Positions 52,882-62,076 of a DNA stretch of 64,000 nucleotides are shown one piece after another; position 1 is the stretch's first letter; the number at the start of each line of letters is the position of its first letter. The notes under the pieces were generated by a model. That model made no database searches. It was given only the letters and a program-made list of their open reading frames with translations, and was not told the DNA's origin. The position numbers and the translations under genes are program-made. The stretch comes from Bacillus sp. NTK074B (GTDB lineage Bacteria > Bacillota > Bacilli > Bacillales > Bacillaceae_B): positions 1 through 64,000 of the forward strand of contig NZ_JAFKOH010000005.1 of assembly GCF_017303375.1 (NCBI RefSeq). Direction: 5' to 3'.

Positions 52882-55473
52882 TTAATGAATCAATAATCCG
52901 TCTTTCCCTGCATCAATCTTGATGCTCTCTCCTGATCGTATGTTTCCGGCAATCAGTTCCCGTGCGAGTTTCGTCTCGATTTCCCTTTGCAGGTATCGTT
53001 TTAAAGGACGTGCCCCATAAACAGGGTCATAGGCCGATTGGGCGATAAATTCTTTTGCCTTTTCTGTCAGGGAAATGGTGATATTCTGATCCTCTACCCG
53101 ATGTTGAAGATTTTCTATCAGCTTATCGATGATCCCTTTAATATTTTCAATACTCAACGGCTTGAACAGGATGATGTCATCCACCCGGTTGAGGAATTCA
53201 GGCCGGAATGAAGTTCGGAGCTGCCCCATCACCAGGTCCTTCGTTTCAGAATTAATCTCTTCTTCCCCCATGTTACGCTCCAAGAGATGATTAGAGCCTA
53301 TATTGGATGTCATGATGATCACGGTATTTTTGCAGTCAATCGTTCTGCCTTGTGAATCAGTGATACGACCGTCATCGAGCATCTGCAGAAGAATATTGAA
53401 TACTTCCGGATGTGCTTTTTCGATTTCATCCAGCAAAATGACAGAATAAGGCTTACGCCTGATTGCTTCTGTCAGCTGACCTCCTTCTTCATAGCCTACA
53501 TAACCCGGAGGTGCACCGATCAACCGGGAAACCGCATGTTTCTCCATGTATTCAGACATATCAATACGGATCATCTGCTCCTCACTATCAAACAACGTTT
53601 GAGCAAGGGTCTTAGCAAGCTCCGTCTTCCCTACCCCTGTTGGACCTAAGAAAATAAATGAACCAATCGGTCTGTTCGGATCCTTGATCCCTGCCCTTGC
53701 CCGGATGACCGCGTCGCTGACCAGTTGGACTGCCTCATCCTGTCCGATCACCCGCTCATGAAGGATGCTATCTAGCTTCAACAACTTCTCCCTTTCCCCT
53801 TCTACAAGCTTCGTCACAGGGATACCGGTCCATCTGGCCACAATGTTGGCCACTTCCTCTTCTGTCACCTCTTCCCGCAAGAGACGCCCTTCCTGTTCTT
53901 TCATCGTTTCCTGTTCTACTCTTTGGAGTTCTTTTTCCATTGCCGGAATCCGCCCGTGCCTGAGCTCGGCGGCTTTATTCAAATCATAATCACTTTCGGC
54001 TTCTTCTAACAGGCGACGAAGTTTTTCAAGTTCTTCCCGCTTCTCCTGAACGACTGCGATACTTTCTTTTTCCTGTTGCCATTTTAATGTCATGCTATTC
54101 GCTTTTTCCTTTAAATTGCTTAGGTCTTCCCGGATGCGGTCAAGACGTTCAAGACTTGCAGCATCCTTCTCTTTATTCAATGCTGCTTCCTCAATTTCGA
54201 GCTGCATCACTCTACGAGTCACCTCATCCAGCTCTGAAGGCATCGAGTCTATTTCGGTCCGGATCATCGCACATGCCTCATCGATCAAGTCGATCGCTTT
54301 GTCCGGTAGGAAACGGTCAGATATATAGCGGTCGGAGAGTCTGGACGCAGCCACGATGGCACGGTCATGAATATTGACCCCATGATGGATTTCAAACCTC
54401 TCCTTTAAGCCCCTCAAGATAGAAATCGTATCTTCTACATCCGGCTCCTGAACAAGGACTTGTTGAAAGCGCCTTTCCAAGGCGGGATCCTTTTCGATAT
54501 ATTTCCTGTATTCATTGAGGGTGGTTGCCCCTATACAATGGAGTTCTCCCCTTGCAAGCATCGGTTTCAGGATGTTCCCTGCATCCATGGCTCCTTCCGT
54601 TTTTCCTGCTCCGACAATGGTATGAAGCTCATCAATGAAAAGAAGGATGCGTCCTTCACTCTTTTTGACCTCTTGCAGTACTGCCTTCAAACGCTCCTCA
54701 AATTCACCCCTGAACTTGGCTCCCGCCACTAATGAGCTCATATCCAATTCGAAAATGGTCTTATCTTTCAACCCTTCCGGAACGTCCTTTCTGACAATTC
54801 TTTGTGCAAGACCTTCTACGATGGCCGTCTTTCCAACACCAGGCTCACCGATGAGGACAGGATTATTCTTGGTTTTCCGCGAAAGGATACGTATGACATG
54901 ACGAATTTCACTATCCCTTCCGATCACCGGATCGATCCTTCCTGAACGGACCTCTGCCACAAGATCTCTTCCGTATTTCTTTAAAGCTTCGTACTTCACT
55001 TCGGGATTTTGTGTCGTCACCCTGCTCCCCCCTCTAATTTCTTCAATGATTTCGATTAATTCTTTTTCAAGTATTTCATGTTTTATCAAGTACGTTGTAA
55101 TGGGATGATTCTTCTGTTTCCATAAGGACAGGACAAGATGTTCGATAGAGATATAGTCATCTCCCCACTTTTTCTTCAGATGCTCACTGTCCTGCAACAG
55201 TTGATGAATATCCCTGGAGAAAAACTGACCATACTGTATACCCTCACCTTCTACAGAAGGAATATCGCTCAATTTCTCATCGATCCACTCCACCATGCCC
55301 CGAACGCTTAGCCCAGCCCGGTCATATATATTACCGAGTAAGCTGTCTTCCGACATTAACATGGACTTCCACAAATGAAGGATGCCGACATCAGTATGTA
55401 GTTTTTCTTTGGCCGATTGCCCCGCCGAAACCAACCCTTCTTGAATACTGTGAGTCATATTATCAAAGTTCAT
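52882..55473 (-). CDS. clpB: ATP-dependent disaggregase ClpB
   Basis: This 863-aa AAA+ protein refolds aggregated proteins with DnaK. It has an N-terminal Clp repeat domain, a first AAA domain (Walker A GEPGVGKT), a long coiled-coil middle domain ([19 protein letters not shown] and onward, about residues 395-520) and a second AAA domain ([24 protein letters not shown]). ATG at 55473 follows GAGGTGG; the frame upstream to 55566 is not used. B. subtilis 168 lacks clpB, so this is a difference from that gene order. A CtsR operator lies directly upstream. Confidence 0.96.
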   Translation of the reverse strand: MNFDNMTHSIQEGLVSAGQSAKEKLHTDVGILHLWKSMLMSEDSLLGNIYDRAGLSVRGMVEWIDEKLSDIPSVEGEGIQYGQFFSRDIHQLLQDSEHLKKKWGDDYISIEHLVLSLWKQKNHPITTYLIKHEILEKELIEIIEEIRGGSRVTTQNPEVKYEALKKYGRDLVAEVRSGRIDPVIGRDSEIRHVIRILSRKTKNNPVLIGEPGVGKTAIVEGLAQRIVRKDVPEGLKDKTIFELDMSSLVAGAKFRGEFEERLKAVLQEVKKSEGRILLFIDELHTIVGAGKTEGAMDAGNILKPMLARGELHCIGATTLNEYRKYIEKDPALERRFQQVLVQEPDVEDTISILRGLKERFEIHHGVNIHDRAIVAASRLSDRYISDRFLPDKAIDLIDEACAMIRTEIDSMPSELDEVTRRVMQLEIEEAALNKEKDAASLERLDRIREDLSNLKEKANSMTLKWQQEKESIAVVQEKREELEKLRRLLEEAESDYDLNKAAELRHGRIPAMEKELQRVEQETMKEQEGRLLREEVTEEEVANIVARWTGIPVTKLVEGEREKLLKLDSILHERVIGQDEAVQLVSDAVIRARAGIKDPNRPIGSFIFLGPTGVGKTELAKTLAQTLFDSEEQMIRIDMSEYMEKHAVSRLIGAPPGYVGYEEGGQLTEAIRRKPYSVILLDEIEKAHPEVFNILLQMLDDGRITDSQGRTIDCKNTVIIMTSNIGSNHLLERNMGEEEINSETKDLVMGQLRTSFRPEFLNRVDDIILFKPLSIENIKGIIDKLIENLQHRVEDQNITISLTEKAKEFIAQSAYDPVYGARPLKRYLQREIETKLARELIAGNIRSGESIKIDAGKDGLLIH

Positions 55474-55487
55474 CGTTCTCCACCTCT

Positions 55488-55504
55488 TTTGACCTTTATT
55501 GACC
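55488..55504 (-). promoter_or_regulatory. CtsR operator of clpB
   Basis: On the minus strand GGTCAATAAAGGTCAAA is the tandem heptad with 3-bp spacer (consensus RGTCAAANNNRGTCAAA, one mismatch). It begins about 15 bp before the clpB ATG and lies just after the predicted start from the -10 TATAAT at 55518-55513. Confidence 0.85.
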
Positions 55505-55540
55505 TTAAAGACATTATATCGGTTCCTGCGGAAAAAAGGA

Positions 55541-55590
55541 AAGAAAAAGGAACAAGGAAGCCTCACTGATTAAGGAGCATCCTTGTTCCT
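55541..55590 (-). terminator. Terminator of yjzC
   Basis: On the minus strand AGGAACAAGG pairs with CCTTGTTCCT across a long loop, followed by TTTTCTTTC. Confidence 0.7.
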
Positions 55591-55595
55591 GACTG

Positions 55596-55775
55596 TTATG
55601 GTTTTCTCATATACGACCAAAGACGATTATGATTGGAGTTCTCAGGAAACCTGTCCCCTGCTTTCAAACGCAGTTTTTGCGGATTTTTTACCATGCTTCC
55701 GGTTTCACCGATTTCTATATACTCACCATTATTCGGTGCTTTTTCCCCGGCCCTGAATTGTCGTGACTGTCCCAT
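55596..55775 (-). CDS. yjzC: YjzC-family protein (59 aa)
   Basis: A 59-codon ORF from ATG 55775 to TAA 55596 is preceded by AAAGGAGGGGTAATA. It encodes MGQSRQFRAGEKAPNNGEY-type start, then IEIGETGSMVKNPQKLRLKAGD and a basic end (NHNRLWSYMRKP). This matches the YjzC family, small conserved proteins without known function. B. subtilis has yjzC near argF and yjzD; the arg genes are absent here and clpB lies between yjzC and yjzD. Confidence 0.85.
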   Translation of the reverse strand: MGQSRQFRAGEKAPNNGEYIEIGETGSMVKNPQKLRLKAGDRFPENSNHNRLWSYMRKP

Positions 55776-55970
55776 TATTACCCCTCCTTTTTCGAAGCGA
55801 TGCTTCTATCCTATTTTTCTACAAGCCGGTTCTTTCATGCATGCCAGATGAAGGATAAATATGATAAACACGTTACGGTTCGGTTAACATTGGGAAAAAG
55901 GGCTTTACAGTCTTTCACTTTATGGTGTTAAATTAAAAAATGTGGAGAATAAAAGCTTGGAGGATATACA

Positions 55971-56780
55971 ATGGATTTTTATCTGATCATGAAATACTTA
56001 TTTTTAGGGATTTTTCAAGGTTTTACTGAACCTATTCCGATTTCATCGAGTGGACATCTGCTGCTCGCTCAACATTTTCTTGACATCAAAGATGCTACCC
56101 TGACGTTCGAAATGCTTGTCAATACTGCTTCATTGCTTGCTGTACTCATTATTTACCGTGAAGATATCATGCGTTTGATCGTAAATGGATTGGGCTATTT
56201 CAAACATAAAACACCTGAAACGAAGCGTGATTTTCATTTCATTGTCTACTTACTGATCGGGACAATCCCTGCAGGGGTAATTGGTGTATTATTCGGTGAT
56301 GTTATCGAGAAGCATTTAACAGGTATTTATACTGTAGGAATTACTCTGATCATAACAGGGATCGCCCTTTGGTTAATCCGTAACCTTAGAGGGAGAAAGA
56401 ATGATGGGGACTTAAATGTAAAAGATGCCATTGTCATCGGTCTTGCACAGGCGGTAGCCCTCATCCCAGGAATCAGTCGTTCAGGCGCAACCATCGTTGC
56501 TGCCATGGCTAGTGGAATGAAAGCAGAAACAGCTTTACGTTTCTCATTCCTTCTTTACATTCCTGTAAGTGTAGGGGTCATGGTATTCGGAATCAGTGAT
56601 CTGATGAATGATCCGAATTTAGCAACCATGGCGGTTCCCTACATTGTCGCATTCATAGCATCATTGATTGCTTCCTACTTCTCCCTTAAGTGGTTCATGA
56701 ATATCATGGCTAAAGGGAACTTGAAATACTTTGCCATTTATTGTGCTGTTGTCGGAGCAGCCGTCCTTCTTTTTGCTTAA
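55971..56780 (+). CDS. uppP: Undecaprenyl-diphosphatase UppP (BacA family)
   Basis: This 269-aa membrane enzyme removes phosphate from undecaprenyl diphosphate to recycle the cell-wall lipid carrier, and gives bacitracin tolerance. About eight helices are seen. The family motifs are [14 protein letters not shown] (residues 15-28, with Gln-x3-Glu and Ser27) and PGISRSGAT (about residue 165). The first motif differs from the common TEFLPVSSTGH. GGAGGATATACA lies before the ATG. It stands alone upstream of the Fnr-like gene. Confidence 0.93.
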   Translation: MDFYLIMKYLFLGIFQGFTEPIPISSSGHLLLAQHFLDIKDATLTFEMLVNTASLLAVLIIYREDIMRLIVNGLGYFKHKTPETKRDFHFIVYLLIGTIPAGVIGVLFGDVIEKHLTGIYTVGITLIITGIALWLIRNLRGRKNDGDLNVKDAIVIGLAQAVALIPGISRSGATIVAAMASGMKAETALRFSFLLYIPVSVGVMVFGISDLMNDPNLATMAVPYIVAFIASLIASYFSLKWFMNIMAKGNLKYFAIYCAVVGAAVLLFA

Positions 56781-56851
56781 GCCTCTTCTATCCATCCGGT
56801 GCCTTTGATAAAATATGTTATAAGACATTACGATGGAAATGATGTGATTTC

Positions 56852-57544
56852 ATGAATGAAAATCTTGAAATTCCTAGTGGGATAAAGCAATTATTTATTG
56901 AGAAAAACAACGTGAGAATCGTGAAAAAAGGACGTTTCCTGTTTCAGGAAGGAAAATCGGCTCACGAGCTATATTTAATCAAACGAGGCCGCGTTCAAAT
57001 CAGTAAAGTCATTCCTGATGGACGCGAGTTATCCCTCCGCATCTGTACAAATGATGATGTCATCGGGGAGTTAACGTTATTTTGCAAGGAAGCCACCTAC
57101 ATGCTCAGTGCGAAGGTGCTTGAGAATTCGGAGATTTTTGTATTAGGGAAGGAAATCTTCGAAGAGAAGCTTTCAGGGAACGGTGATCTGACGATTACAT
57201 GGTTGAAATGGATTCAACACCAAAACCGACAGAATCAGACCAAATTCCGCGACCTGATTCTACATGGCAAAAAAGGTGCCCTATACTCTACCCTGATCCG
57301 TTTGACCAACAGTTATGGTAAATCCTTGGAAAATGGTGTCCTGATTGATTTACCATTGACGAATCAGGAATTGGCCAACTTTTGTGGTTCATCCAGGGAA
57401 GTCGTGAACAGACTGCTTAGTGACTTGAAGAAAGAAGGCGTGCTTGTTGTGGATAAGGGATATATCATTGTGTTGGATCTGAATCATCTGAAAGATGAAA
57501 TCGACTGTGAAAATTGTCCCGTTTCCATCTGCCGTATCAATTAG
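56852..57544 (+). CDS. Crp/Fnr-family regulator with C-terminal CX2CX4C cluster
   Basis: This 230-aa protein has an N-terminal cyclic-nucleotide-type beta-barrel (FLFQEGKSAHELYLIKRGRVQIS), a dimer helix and a C-terminal winged helix (QELANFCGSSREVVNRLLSDLKKEG). The last residues contain C-E-N-C-P-V-S-I-C at 219-227, the same C-x2-C-x4-C spacing as the iron-sulfur ligands of B. subtilis Fnr. It may sense oxygen through a 4Fe-4S cluster. No nar genes or obvious Fnr box lie next to it; uppP is upstream. A terminator follows. Which member of the family it is remains open. Confidence 0.8.
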   Translation: MNENLEIPSGIKQLFIEKNNVRIVKKGRFLFQEGKSAHELYLIKRGRVQISKVIPDGRELSLRICTNDDVIGELTLFCKEATYMLSAKVLENSEIFVLGKEIFEEKLSGNGDLTITWLKWIQHQNRQNQTKFRDLILHGKKGALYSTLIRLTNSYGKSLENGVLIDLPLTNQELANFCGSSREVVNRLLSDLKKEGVLVVDKGYIIVLDLNHLKDEIDCENCPVSICRIN

Positions 57545-57556
57545 AAGAGCTAAGTA

Positions 57557-57602
57557 AAATCCCCATGGAGCAATAATTGAATTGCCCCATGGGGATTTTA
57601 TA
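57557..57602 (+). terminator. Terminator between fnr-like and yitW
   Basis: AAAATCCCCATGG pairs with CCATGGGGATTTTA and ends in TTATAAAT; it lies between convergent genes and can serve both. Confidence 0.85.
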
Positions 57603-57613
57603 AATATTTGCAA

Positions 57614-57922
57614 TTAACGAATGCCTAATGCAATCTTCGCATATCTTGACATATTGTCTTTGCTCCATGGTGGATTCCAAACGATGTCTACTTCAGTTTC
57701 TTTGACTTCGGGAATATCCCTAAGTGCCGTTTTCACTTGATCGACGATGGTTCCTGCAAGCGGGCACCCCATTGACGTCAATGTCATGGTGACCGTTGCC
57801 TTCCCTTCTTCATCCAGATCAACATCATATACTAAACCTAAATTAACAATGTCTATTCCTAATTCAGGGTCGACAACCTGTTCCAATGCACCCATCATAT
57901 TATCTTTAAGGTCCTGATCCAT
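57614..57922 (-). CDS. yitW: MIP18/DUF59 family Fe-S assembly protein (YitW)
   Basis: This 102-aa protein has the DUF59 pattern: EQVVDPELGIDIVNLGLVYDV, VTMTLTSMGCPLAGTI (with the conserved Cys) and VDIVWNPPWSKD. Members help load iron-sulfur clusters onto target proteins. ATG at 57922 follows AAAGGAG by 8 bp; the upstream GTG lies in that site. YitW sits next to yitV, as in B. subtilis. It is convergent with the Fnr-like gene, which itself may need a cluster. Confidence 0.88.
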   Translation of the reverse strand: MDQDLKDNMMGALEQVVDPELGIDIVNLGLVYDVDLDEEGKATVTMTLTSMGCPLAGTIVDQVKTALRDIPEVKETEVDIVWNPPWSKDNMSRYAKIALGIR

Positions 57923-58000
57923 GCTAATCACTCCTTTATGCTTGTCTTTTATCCATTTTCACTACTCATCTTAACAAATAAACAGGTATAAAACAAAAGG

Positions 58001-58774
58001 TTAAGCTGATAGATGCTTACTAAACCACTCGACGAGTCGTAACACTCCGTCCCGCGACACCTTATGATCAGCTCTCTCATCTTCTATAAAGAGCAAATGG
58101 TCTTCATTCTTTTCATAATAAGGTAAAATCCTTTCATAGAATTCCCGGGTCAGATGGAACGGTACAACTTTGTCCCGTTTCCCATGCCAGAACATGAGTG
58201 GTCTGCCGGCAAGCTTTTCAGGTTGAAGGCTTAAATCGTAGCGTGCAAGTTCTTTCATCATCTGATCAATTTCCTCTTCGCTGAAAGGTATTTCATATCC
58301 TGAAGATTCTACTTGAGACAGCTGTGCCTGTGCAAACTTTACATATGTAGGATTACCCATCAATGAAACGGCAGTGGATATCCAATGATATTGTGTCATG
58401 GCACCTAATGTCACGATCCCTCCCATGGATGTACCGGCGACTCCGATTCCATTCGGAAGGATGAGGGCTTTTTCTTCAAAGTATCCTTTTAAGATCGATA
58501 ATTCATGAATCGTATTTAAGACAATCTTCCAAAAGTCTTCTCCTAATTGATATTCGGATTTCCCAGTTGACCGTTCTCCATGCTCTAAGCAATCGGGAAG
58601 GATCACCCTGAATCCTCTCTCCGCAAGAAGATAGGCGTAGTGAAGATTATGCTCTTTCGCACTCGTGAAGCCATGAATGAAGAAGCATGTGGGTAGCGGT
58701 TTATCTATATTCTCTTCCTTTACAAGATGAAGAAATGGGATGTTCTGAAAATTTGAACTATCGACTAGAATCAT
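58001..58774 (-). CDS. yitV: Alpha/beta hydrolase (YitV)
   Basis: This 257-aa protein has FFIHGFTSAKEHN (oxyanion loop), the nucleophile motif GVAGTSMGGI (Ser about residue 117), an Asp in GKRDKVVP and a His in RADHKVS, so a full Ser-Asp-His triad is present. It has no signal peptide. It matches YitV, an esterase-like protein of unknown substrate. A GGGGGAGGACAAAC ribosome site precedes the ATG. It is upstream of yitW on the same strand and divergent from yitU. Confidence 0.88.
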   Translation of the reverse strand: MILVDSSNFQNIPFLHLVKEENIDKPLPTCFFIHGFTSAKEHNLHYAYLLAERGFRVILPDCLEHGERSTGKSEYQLGEDFWKIVLNTIHELSILKGYFEEKALILPNGIGVAGTSMGGIVTLGAMTQYHWISTAVSLMGNPTYVKFAQAQLSQVESSGYEIPFSEEEIDQMMKELARYDLSLQPEKLAGRPLMFWHGKRDKVVPFHLTREFYERILPYYEKNEDHLLFIEDERADHKVSRDGVLRLVEWFSKHLSA

Positions 58775-58962
58775 GTTTGTCCTCCCCCTCCTGACTGCAT
58801 TTCACTTTACTATGATATCCTAGATTTGGTAGTATGTATAATATTTAAATCGTAAGCGTTTGTAAACATTCGTTAAAGCCAATAAGCAGGATATAGACAA
58901 CGTTCAAGCTGTCACGATACACTAGAGTAGCCTTAAACCAATAAGATTGGGGATTTGAATTG

Positions 58963-59778
58963 ATGAACTCACAAGAAAAACATCTGATTGTTCTGGATCT
59001 CGACGGAACATTATTAACCGATGAGAAGATAATCTCATCCAAAACCCACGATATACTGAAAAAAGCACGCCTTAAAGGACACGAAGTGATGATTGCAACG
59101 GGAAGGCCTTTTCGCGCGAGTGAATTGTACTATCAACAATTGCAGCTTGAAACCCCCATCGTTAACTTCAACGGTGCTTTTGTGCATCACCCATCCGATC
59201 CATCGTGGGGACTATACCATGAACCGATGGATTTAAAAGTGGCGAAACAGATTATCGATGCCTGTGAAGAGTTTAAGTTTCGCAACATTGTTGCAGAAGT
59301 GATGGATGATGTTTATCTCCACTATCATGATGAAAAGATCATTGATGTCTTTATGATGGGGAATCCATCCATTTCTACAGGCGATATTCGCAATGTACTG
59401 TCAGATCACCCCACCTCCATGCTCATCCATGCTGAGGAAGAAGACGTTGCAGAGATTCGTGCACATTTAGATGATGTCCATGCTGAATTAATCGACCATC
59501 GCCGCTGGGCTGCGCCATGGCATATCATAGAAATCGTTAAAACAGGTTTGAATAAAGCGGTGGGCATTGACCGTGTAGCTTCCTCTTTAAACATCCCAAA
59601 AGAAAGAATCATCGCATTCGGGGATGAAGACAATGATCTTGAAATGCTTGAATACGCCGGGACTGGCGTTGCCATGGGGAATGCCATTGATCCCCTGAAA
59701 GATATCGCAAATGAAGTGACTCTTTCAAATGAAGACGATGGCATCGGACGCTATTTACAAAAACGCTTCGACCTCTAA
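58963..59778 (+). CDS. yitU: HAD-superfamily hydrolase (YitU, Cof-type)
   Basis: This 271-aa phosphatase-like protein of the HAD IIB (Cof) subgroup has LIVLDLDGTLLTDE (catalytic Asp pair), a T/S motif near IATGRP, a Lys in the LNKAVGID region and FGDEDNDLEMLEYAGTGVAMGNA as metal-binding motif. Some members dephosphorylate the flavin intermediate or sugar phosphates; the substrate is not clear. ATG at 58963 is used instead of TTG three bases before it. It is divergent from yitV, as in B. subtilis. Confidence 0.92.
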   Translation: MNSQEKHLIVLDLDGTLLTDEKIISSKTHDILKKARLKGHEVMIATGRPFRASELYYQQLQLETPIVNFNGAFVHHPSDPSWGLYHEPMDLKVAKQIIDACEEFKFRNIVAEVMDDVYLHYHDEKIIDVFMMGNPSISTGDIRNVLSDHPTSMLIHAEEEDVAEIRAHLDDVHAELIDHRRWAAPWHIIEIVKTGLNKAVGIDRVASSLNIPKERIIAFGDEDNDLEMLEYAGTGVAMGNAIDPLKDIANEVTLSNEDDGIGRYLQKRFDL

Positions 59779-59885
59779 ACAATTGGAAGCGGTGGGTATA
59801 TCTTCTTACTGTATGATTCCTTCTCAAAAGCCATACTAGTAAAGAACGCAACGCTGCGTTCCAACTTGCAAAAGGGGTGGTAGTA

Positions 59886-60029
59886 ATGGGTAGAAATAAA
59901 TCAAAACGATTTGTACAACAAGGTAAAATTGCTGTATCAAAACATGATGAGCGAATCCCGTATCATCTCACATATGCTGAAGCCGAGGCGAAGAAGCTTG
60001 CTTCCAACGAATCAGGAGGGCTTGAATAA
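59886..60029 (+). CDS. Small conserved protein (47 aa)
   Basis: A 47-codon ORF begins with ATG 59886, just after AAGGGGTGG, and its TAA overlaps the ATG of the next gene (TAATG). The peptide is basic at the start (MGRNKSKRFVQQGKIAV) and acidic and Ala-rich later (TYAEAEAKKLASNES). No Cys or hydrophobic helix. It is translationally coupled with the DUF3813-like gene. Function and family name are unknown to me. Confidence 0.65.
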   Translation: MGRNKSKRFVQQGKIAVSKHDERIPYHLTYAEAEAKKLASNESGGLE

Positions 60030-60220
60030 TGAGCAATCCATTATTTCAACAAGCTCGTACGGCTGTCTCTTCTGCTAAGAAGGCTTGCAGTTCAGGAGAA
60101 GATGCTCACATGTCCATTGATAAAGCAAAGAATGCTTTGTCTTCTGCTTACGCAAACTCGAATGTTGAAGAACAACACCAACTTCATGCTCTTCAAGATG
60201 AGTTAAACCGCCTATCATAA
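60029..60220 (+). CDS. DUF3813-like small protein (63 aa)
   Basis: This 63-aa helical protein (MSNPLFQQARTAVSSAKKAC start, then SIDKAKNALSSAYANSNVEEQHQL) resembles DUF3813 proteins located near yitU in Bacillaceae. It is rich in Ala, Ser and Gln with one Cys. The ATG shares one base with the stop of the previous small gene, and an AGGAGGGC site lies 14 bp upstream, so they form a short operon ended by a terminator. Function unknown. Confidence 0.68.
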   Translation: MSNPLFQQARTAVSSAKKACSSGEDAHMSIDKAKNALSSAYANSNVEEQHQLHALQDELNRLS

Positions 60221-60231
60221 TGAAGGTCAAG

Positions 60232-60265
60232 ACAGGGTTGCCCTCTTTGGACAACCCTGTTTTTA
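60232..60265 (+). terminator. Terminator of the DUF3813-like gene
   Basis: ACAGGGTTG pairs with CAACCCTGT and is followed by five T. Confidence 0.85.
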
Positions 60266-61000
60266 TGGAATGGCAATCACAAAGGGATGAACAATCTTCC
60301 CATCTCCCGCATCCCGCTCATACAAGCTCACGATCAGATTATCGTTTTTCCCTTTCACCTGGTTAAGAATAATGGTAAAGTCTGACCAATTAGGTGCTTC
60401 TTTATTCACCTTTTGAAACGTTTCTGGTATTAGTACTCTATGTCCATCTTCAACGGAATAATAGAAACTTCCATTTGATACACGGGCTTGTCCGCTCACG
60501 GTATAGACCCCTTTAATCTCTCGAATCTTCACATTTCTGAAAGAGGGATTTTCTTCAGGTATTTGAAAAGAAGCCGTAGCACGTAAGGGATGATTGAAAC
60601 CATTCATATCTTCTCCCATTAGCACCGCTTCAATTGTATAGTCACCCGCAGGCGCGCGGTTCCCTCCATGAACATAATCCCAACTTTCTTTCAAAATCTT
60701 AGTGCCTCTCCGTTTCAACTCGGTGGTCTGTAAAGCCTGTAAAAATGATTTCCCTTCACTGTATCGGTAAACCACTTTTCCCTTCTCATTTTTAATTGTA
60801 AATTCAAACATTTGACTCGTGGGGAATGTGATGTTCATGTCTCGTTCGCTATTGTTGTAAAGAAGCAGTTGTATCTCGACTCCTTCTTCTCCAGGAAGTG
60901 CATCTACTGAAAAAATCAAAGGTACTCTCCCGGCACCGACGGTCAGGGAGGAAGACATAAACAGGATGGAGCAGATAAGTATATACAGTATGGCTTTCAA
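60263..61000 (-). CDS. Secreted protein with BsuPI and Gmad2-like domains
   Basis: This 245-aa protein has a signal peptide (about residues 1-23), a BsuPI domain (intracellular proteinase inhibitor family, about 28-145, e.g. NITFPTSQMFEFTIKNEKGK and PAGDYTIEAVL) and a C-terminal immunoglobulin-like Gmad2 domain (about 155-245, e.g. YTVSGQARVSNGSFYYSVED). Start is TTG at 61000 after AAAGGGG. B. subtilis BsuPI inhibits a cytosolic protease, but this form is exported. It may control an extracellular or membrane protease. It stands alone between the small genes and yitT. Confidence 0.78.
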   Translation of the reverse strand: MKAILYILICSILFMSSSLTVGAGRVPLIFSVDALPGEEGVEIQLLLYNNSERDMNITFPTSQMFEFTIKNEKGKVVYRYSEGKSFLQALQTTELKRRGTKILKESWDYVHGGNRAPAGDYTIEAVLMGEDMNGFNHPLRATASFQIPEENPSFRNVKIREIKGVYTVSGQARVSNGSFYYSVEDGHRVLIPETFQKVNKEAPNWSDFTIILNQVKGKNDNLIVSLYERDAGDGKIVHPFVIAIP

Positions 61001-61054
61001 GGTGATGCCCCTTTCTATCTAGGATCACCTTTAGTATTTGTTAAACATGAGAAT

Positions 61055-61909
61055 TTAATCTTTTCTAAAGAATCCAAATATCCCGGTGGTTTGGACAATA
61101 TTCGTAAATGCATTGGGATCTACGTCCTTTATGGTATGTTCAAGCTCATATAATTCATACCTTGAAATGACGATGATTAACATTTCTTTATCCTCACCAG
61201 AAAATGCCCCTTTGGCAGGTAAAGTGGTGATTCCCCTCACCAGCTTGGAATGAATGGCTTCCCTCAATTCATTTGATTTCTTCGTGACGATCATGGCCGT
61301 TAGCTTCTCGTGGCGGGTATGGATGGCATCAATCACTCGTGTAGAGGCATATAAAGTGACTAACGTATACAATGCTTTTTCCCATCCGTAAAGGAAGCCT
61401 GCAGACGTGATGATAACGGTATTCATCAAGAAGAAATAGGACCCGACAGGCTTATCTTTCATTCTGGAGAGGATCATGGCGATAATGTCCATTCCCCCGG
61501 TGGATGCCCCCCATTTCAACGTGATCCCTACACCAATCGCCGCAATCACCCCACCAAATACCGCATTAAGGAGAATATCCGGTGATAATTTAATGACTGG
61601 TATCACTTCTAGGAAAAAGGAGGTCAAAAATACCGAAATAAAGCTATAAACAGTAAAGGAACGGCCCACCTTCAGCCATCCCAGAATGGTTACCGGAATA
61701 TTAAGGATGAAAAGTAATATACCTGTTGAAATATTGAACGGTGCAAATTCCTTCAGTAGGCTTGACAGCAACTGGGCGAGTCCAGTAAAGCCGCTGGCAT
61801 AAACGTTTGCTGGTATAAGAAAGAAATTCATGGCAATGGCCCCTAACAGGGATCCGACCAACACTACGACAAATTTCTTAGCTTCCAGCTGAACATGGTT
61901 TCTGGACAT
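61055..61909 (-). CDS. yitT: YitT-family membrane protein (DUF2179)
   Basis: This 284-aa protein has about five membrane helices (residues 15-200) with GSLLGAIAMNFFLIPANVYASGFTG-type family start and GASTGGMDIIAMILSRMK. A C-terminal cytosolic DUF2179 domain follows (LTAMIVTKKSNELREAIHS, GEDKEMLIIVISRYEL). ATG at 61909 follows AGGAGG. The family has many members in each Bacillus genome and its function is not settled; links with uptake or membrane homeostasis have been suggested. It is divergent from the DegV gene yitS. Confidence 0.88.
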   Translation of the reverse strand: MSRNHVQLEAKKFVVVLVGSLLGAIAMNFFLIPANVYASGFTGLAQLLSSLLKEFAPFNISTGILLFILNIPVTILGWLKVGRSFTVYSFISVFLTSFFLEVIPVIKLSPDILLNAVFGGVIAAIGVGITLKWGASTGGMDIIAMILSRMKDKPVGSYFFLMNTVIITSAGFLYGWEKALYTLVTLYASTRVIDAIHTRHEKLTAMIVTKKSNELREAIHSKLVRGITTLPAKGAFSGEDKEMLIIVISRYELYELEHTIKDVDPNAFTNIVQTTGIFGFFRKD

Positions 61910-62076
61910 ACACATACCTCCTAATATCTTGTTGTTAGTTTCTATGTTCCACATTATATCTTAACTAAACTCCCCCTGCTAATCATCTTTTTCTTTCAAA
62001 TTCATGTTTAATCGATTGTTATTTTCATCAAAAGTAGCTAGACTGAAACTATAAGACCAGTCAAAGGATGATGAGG

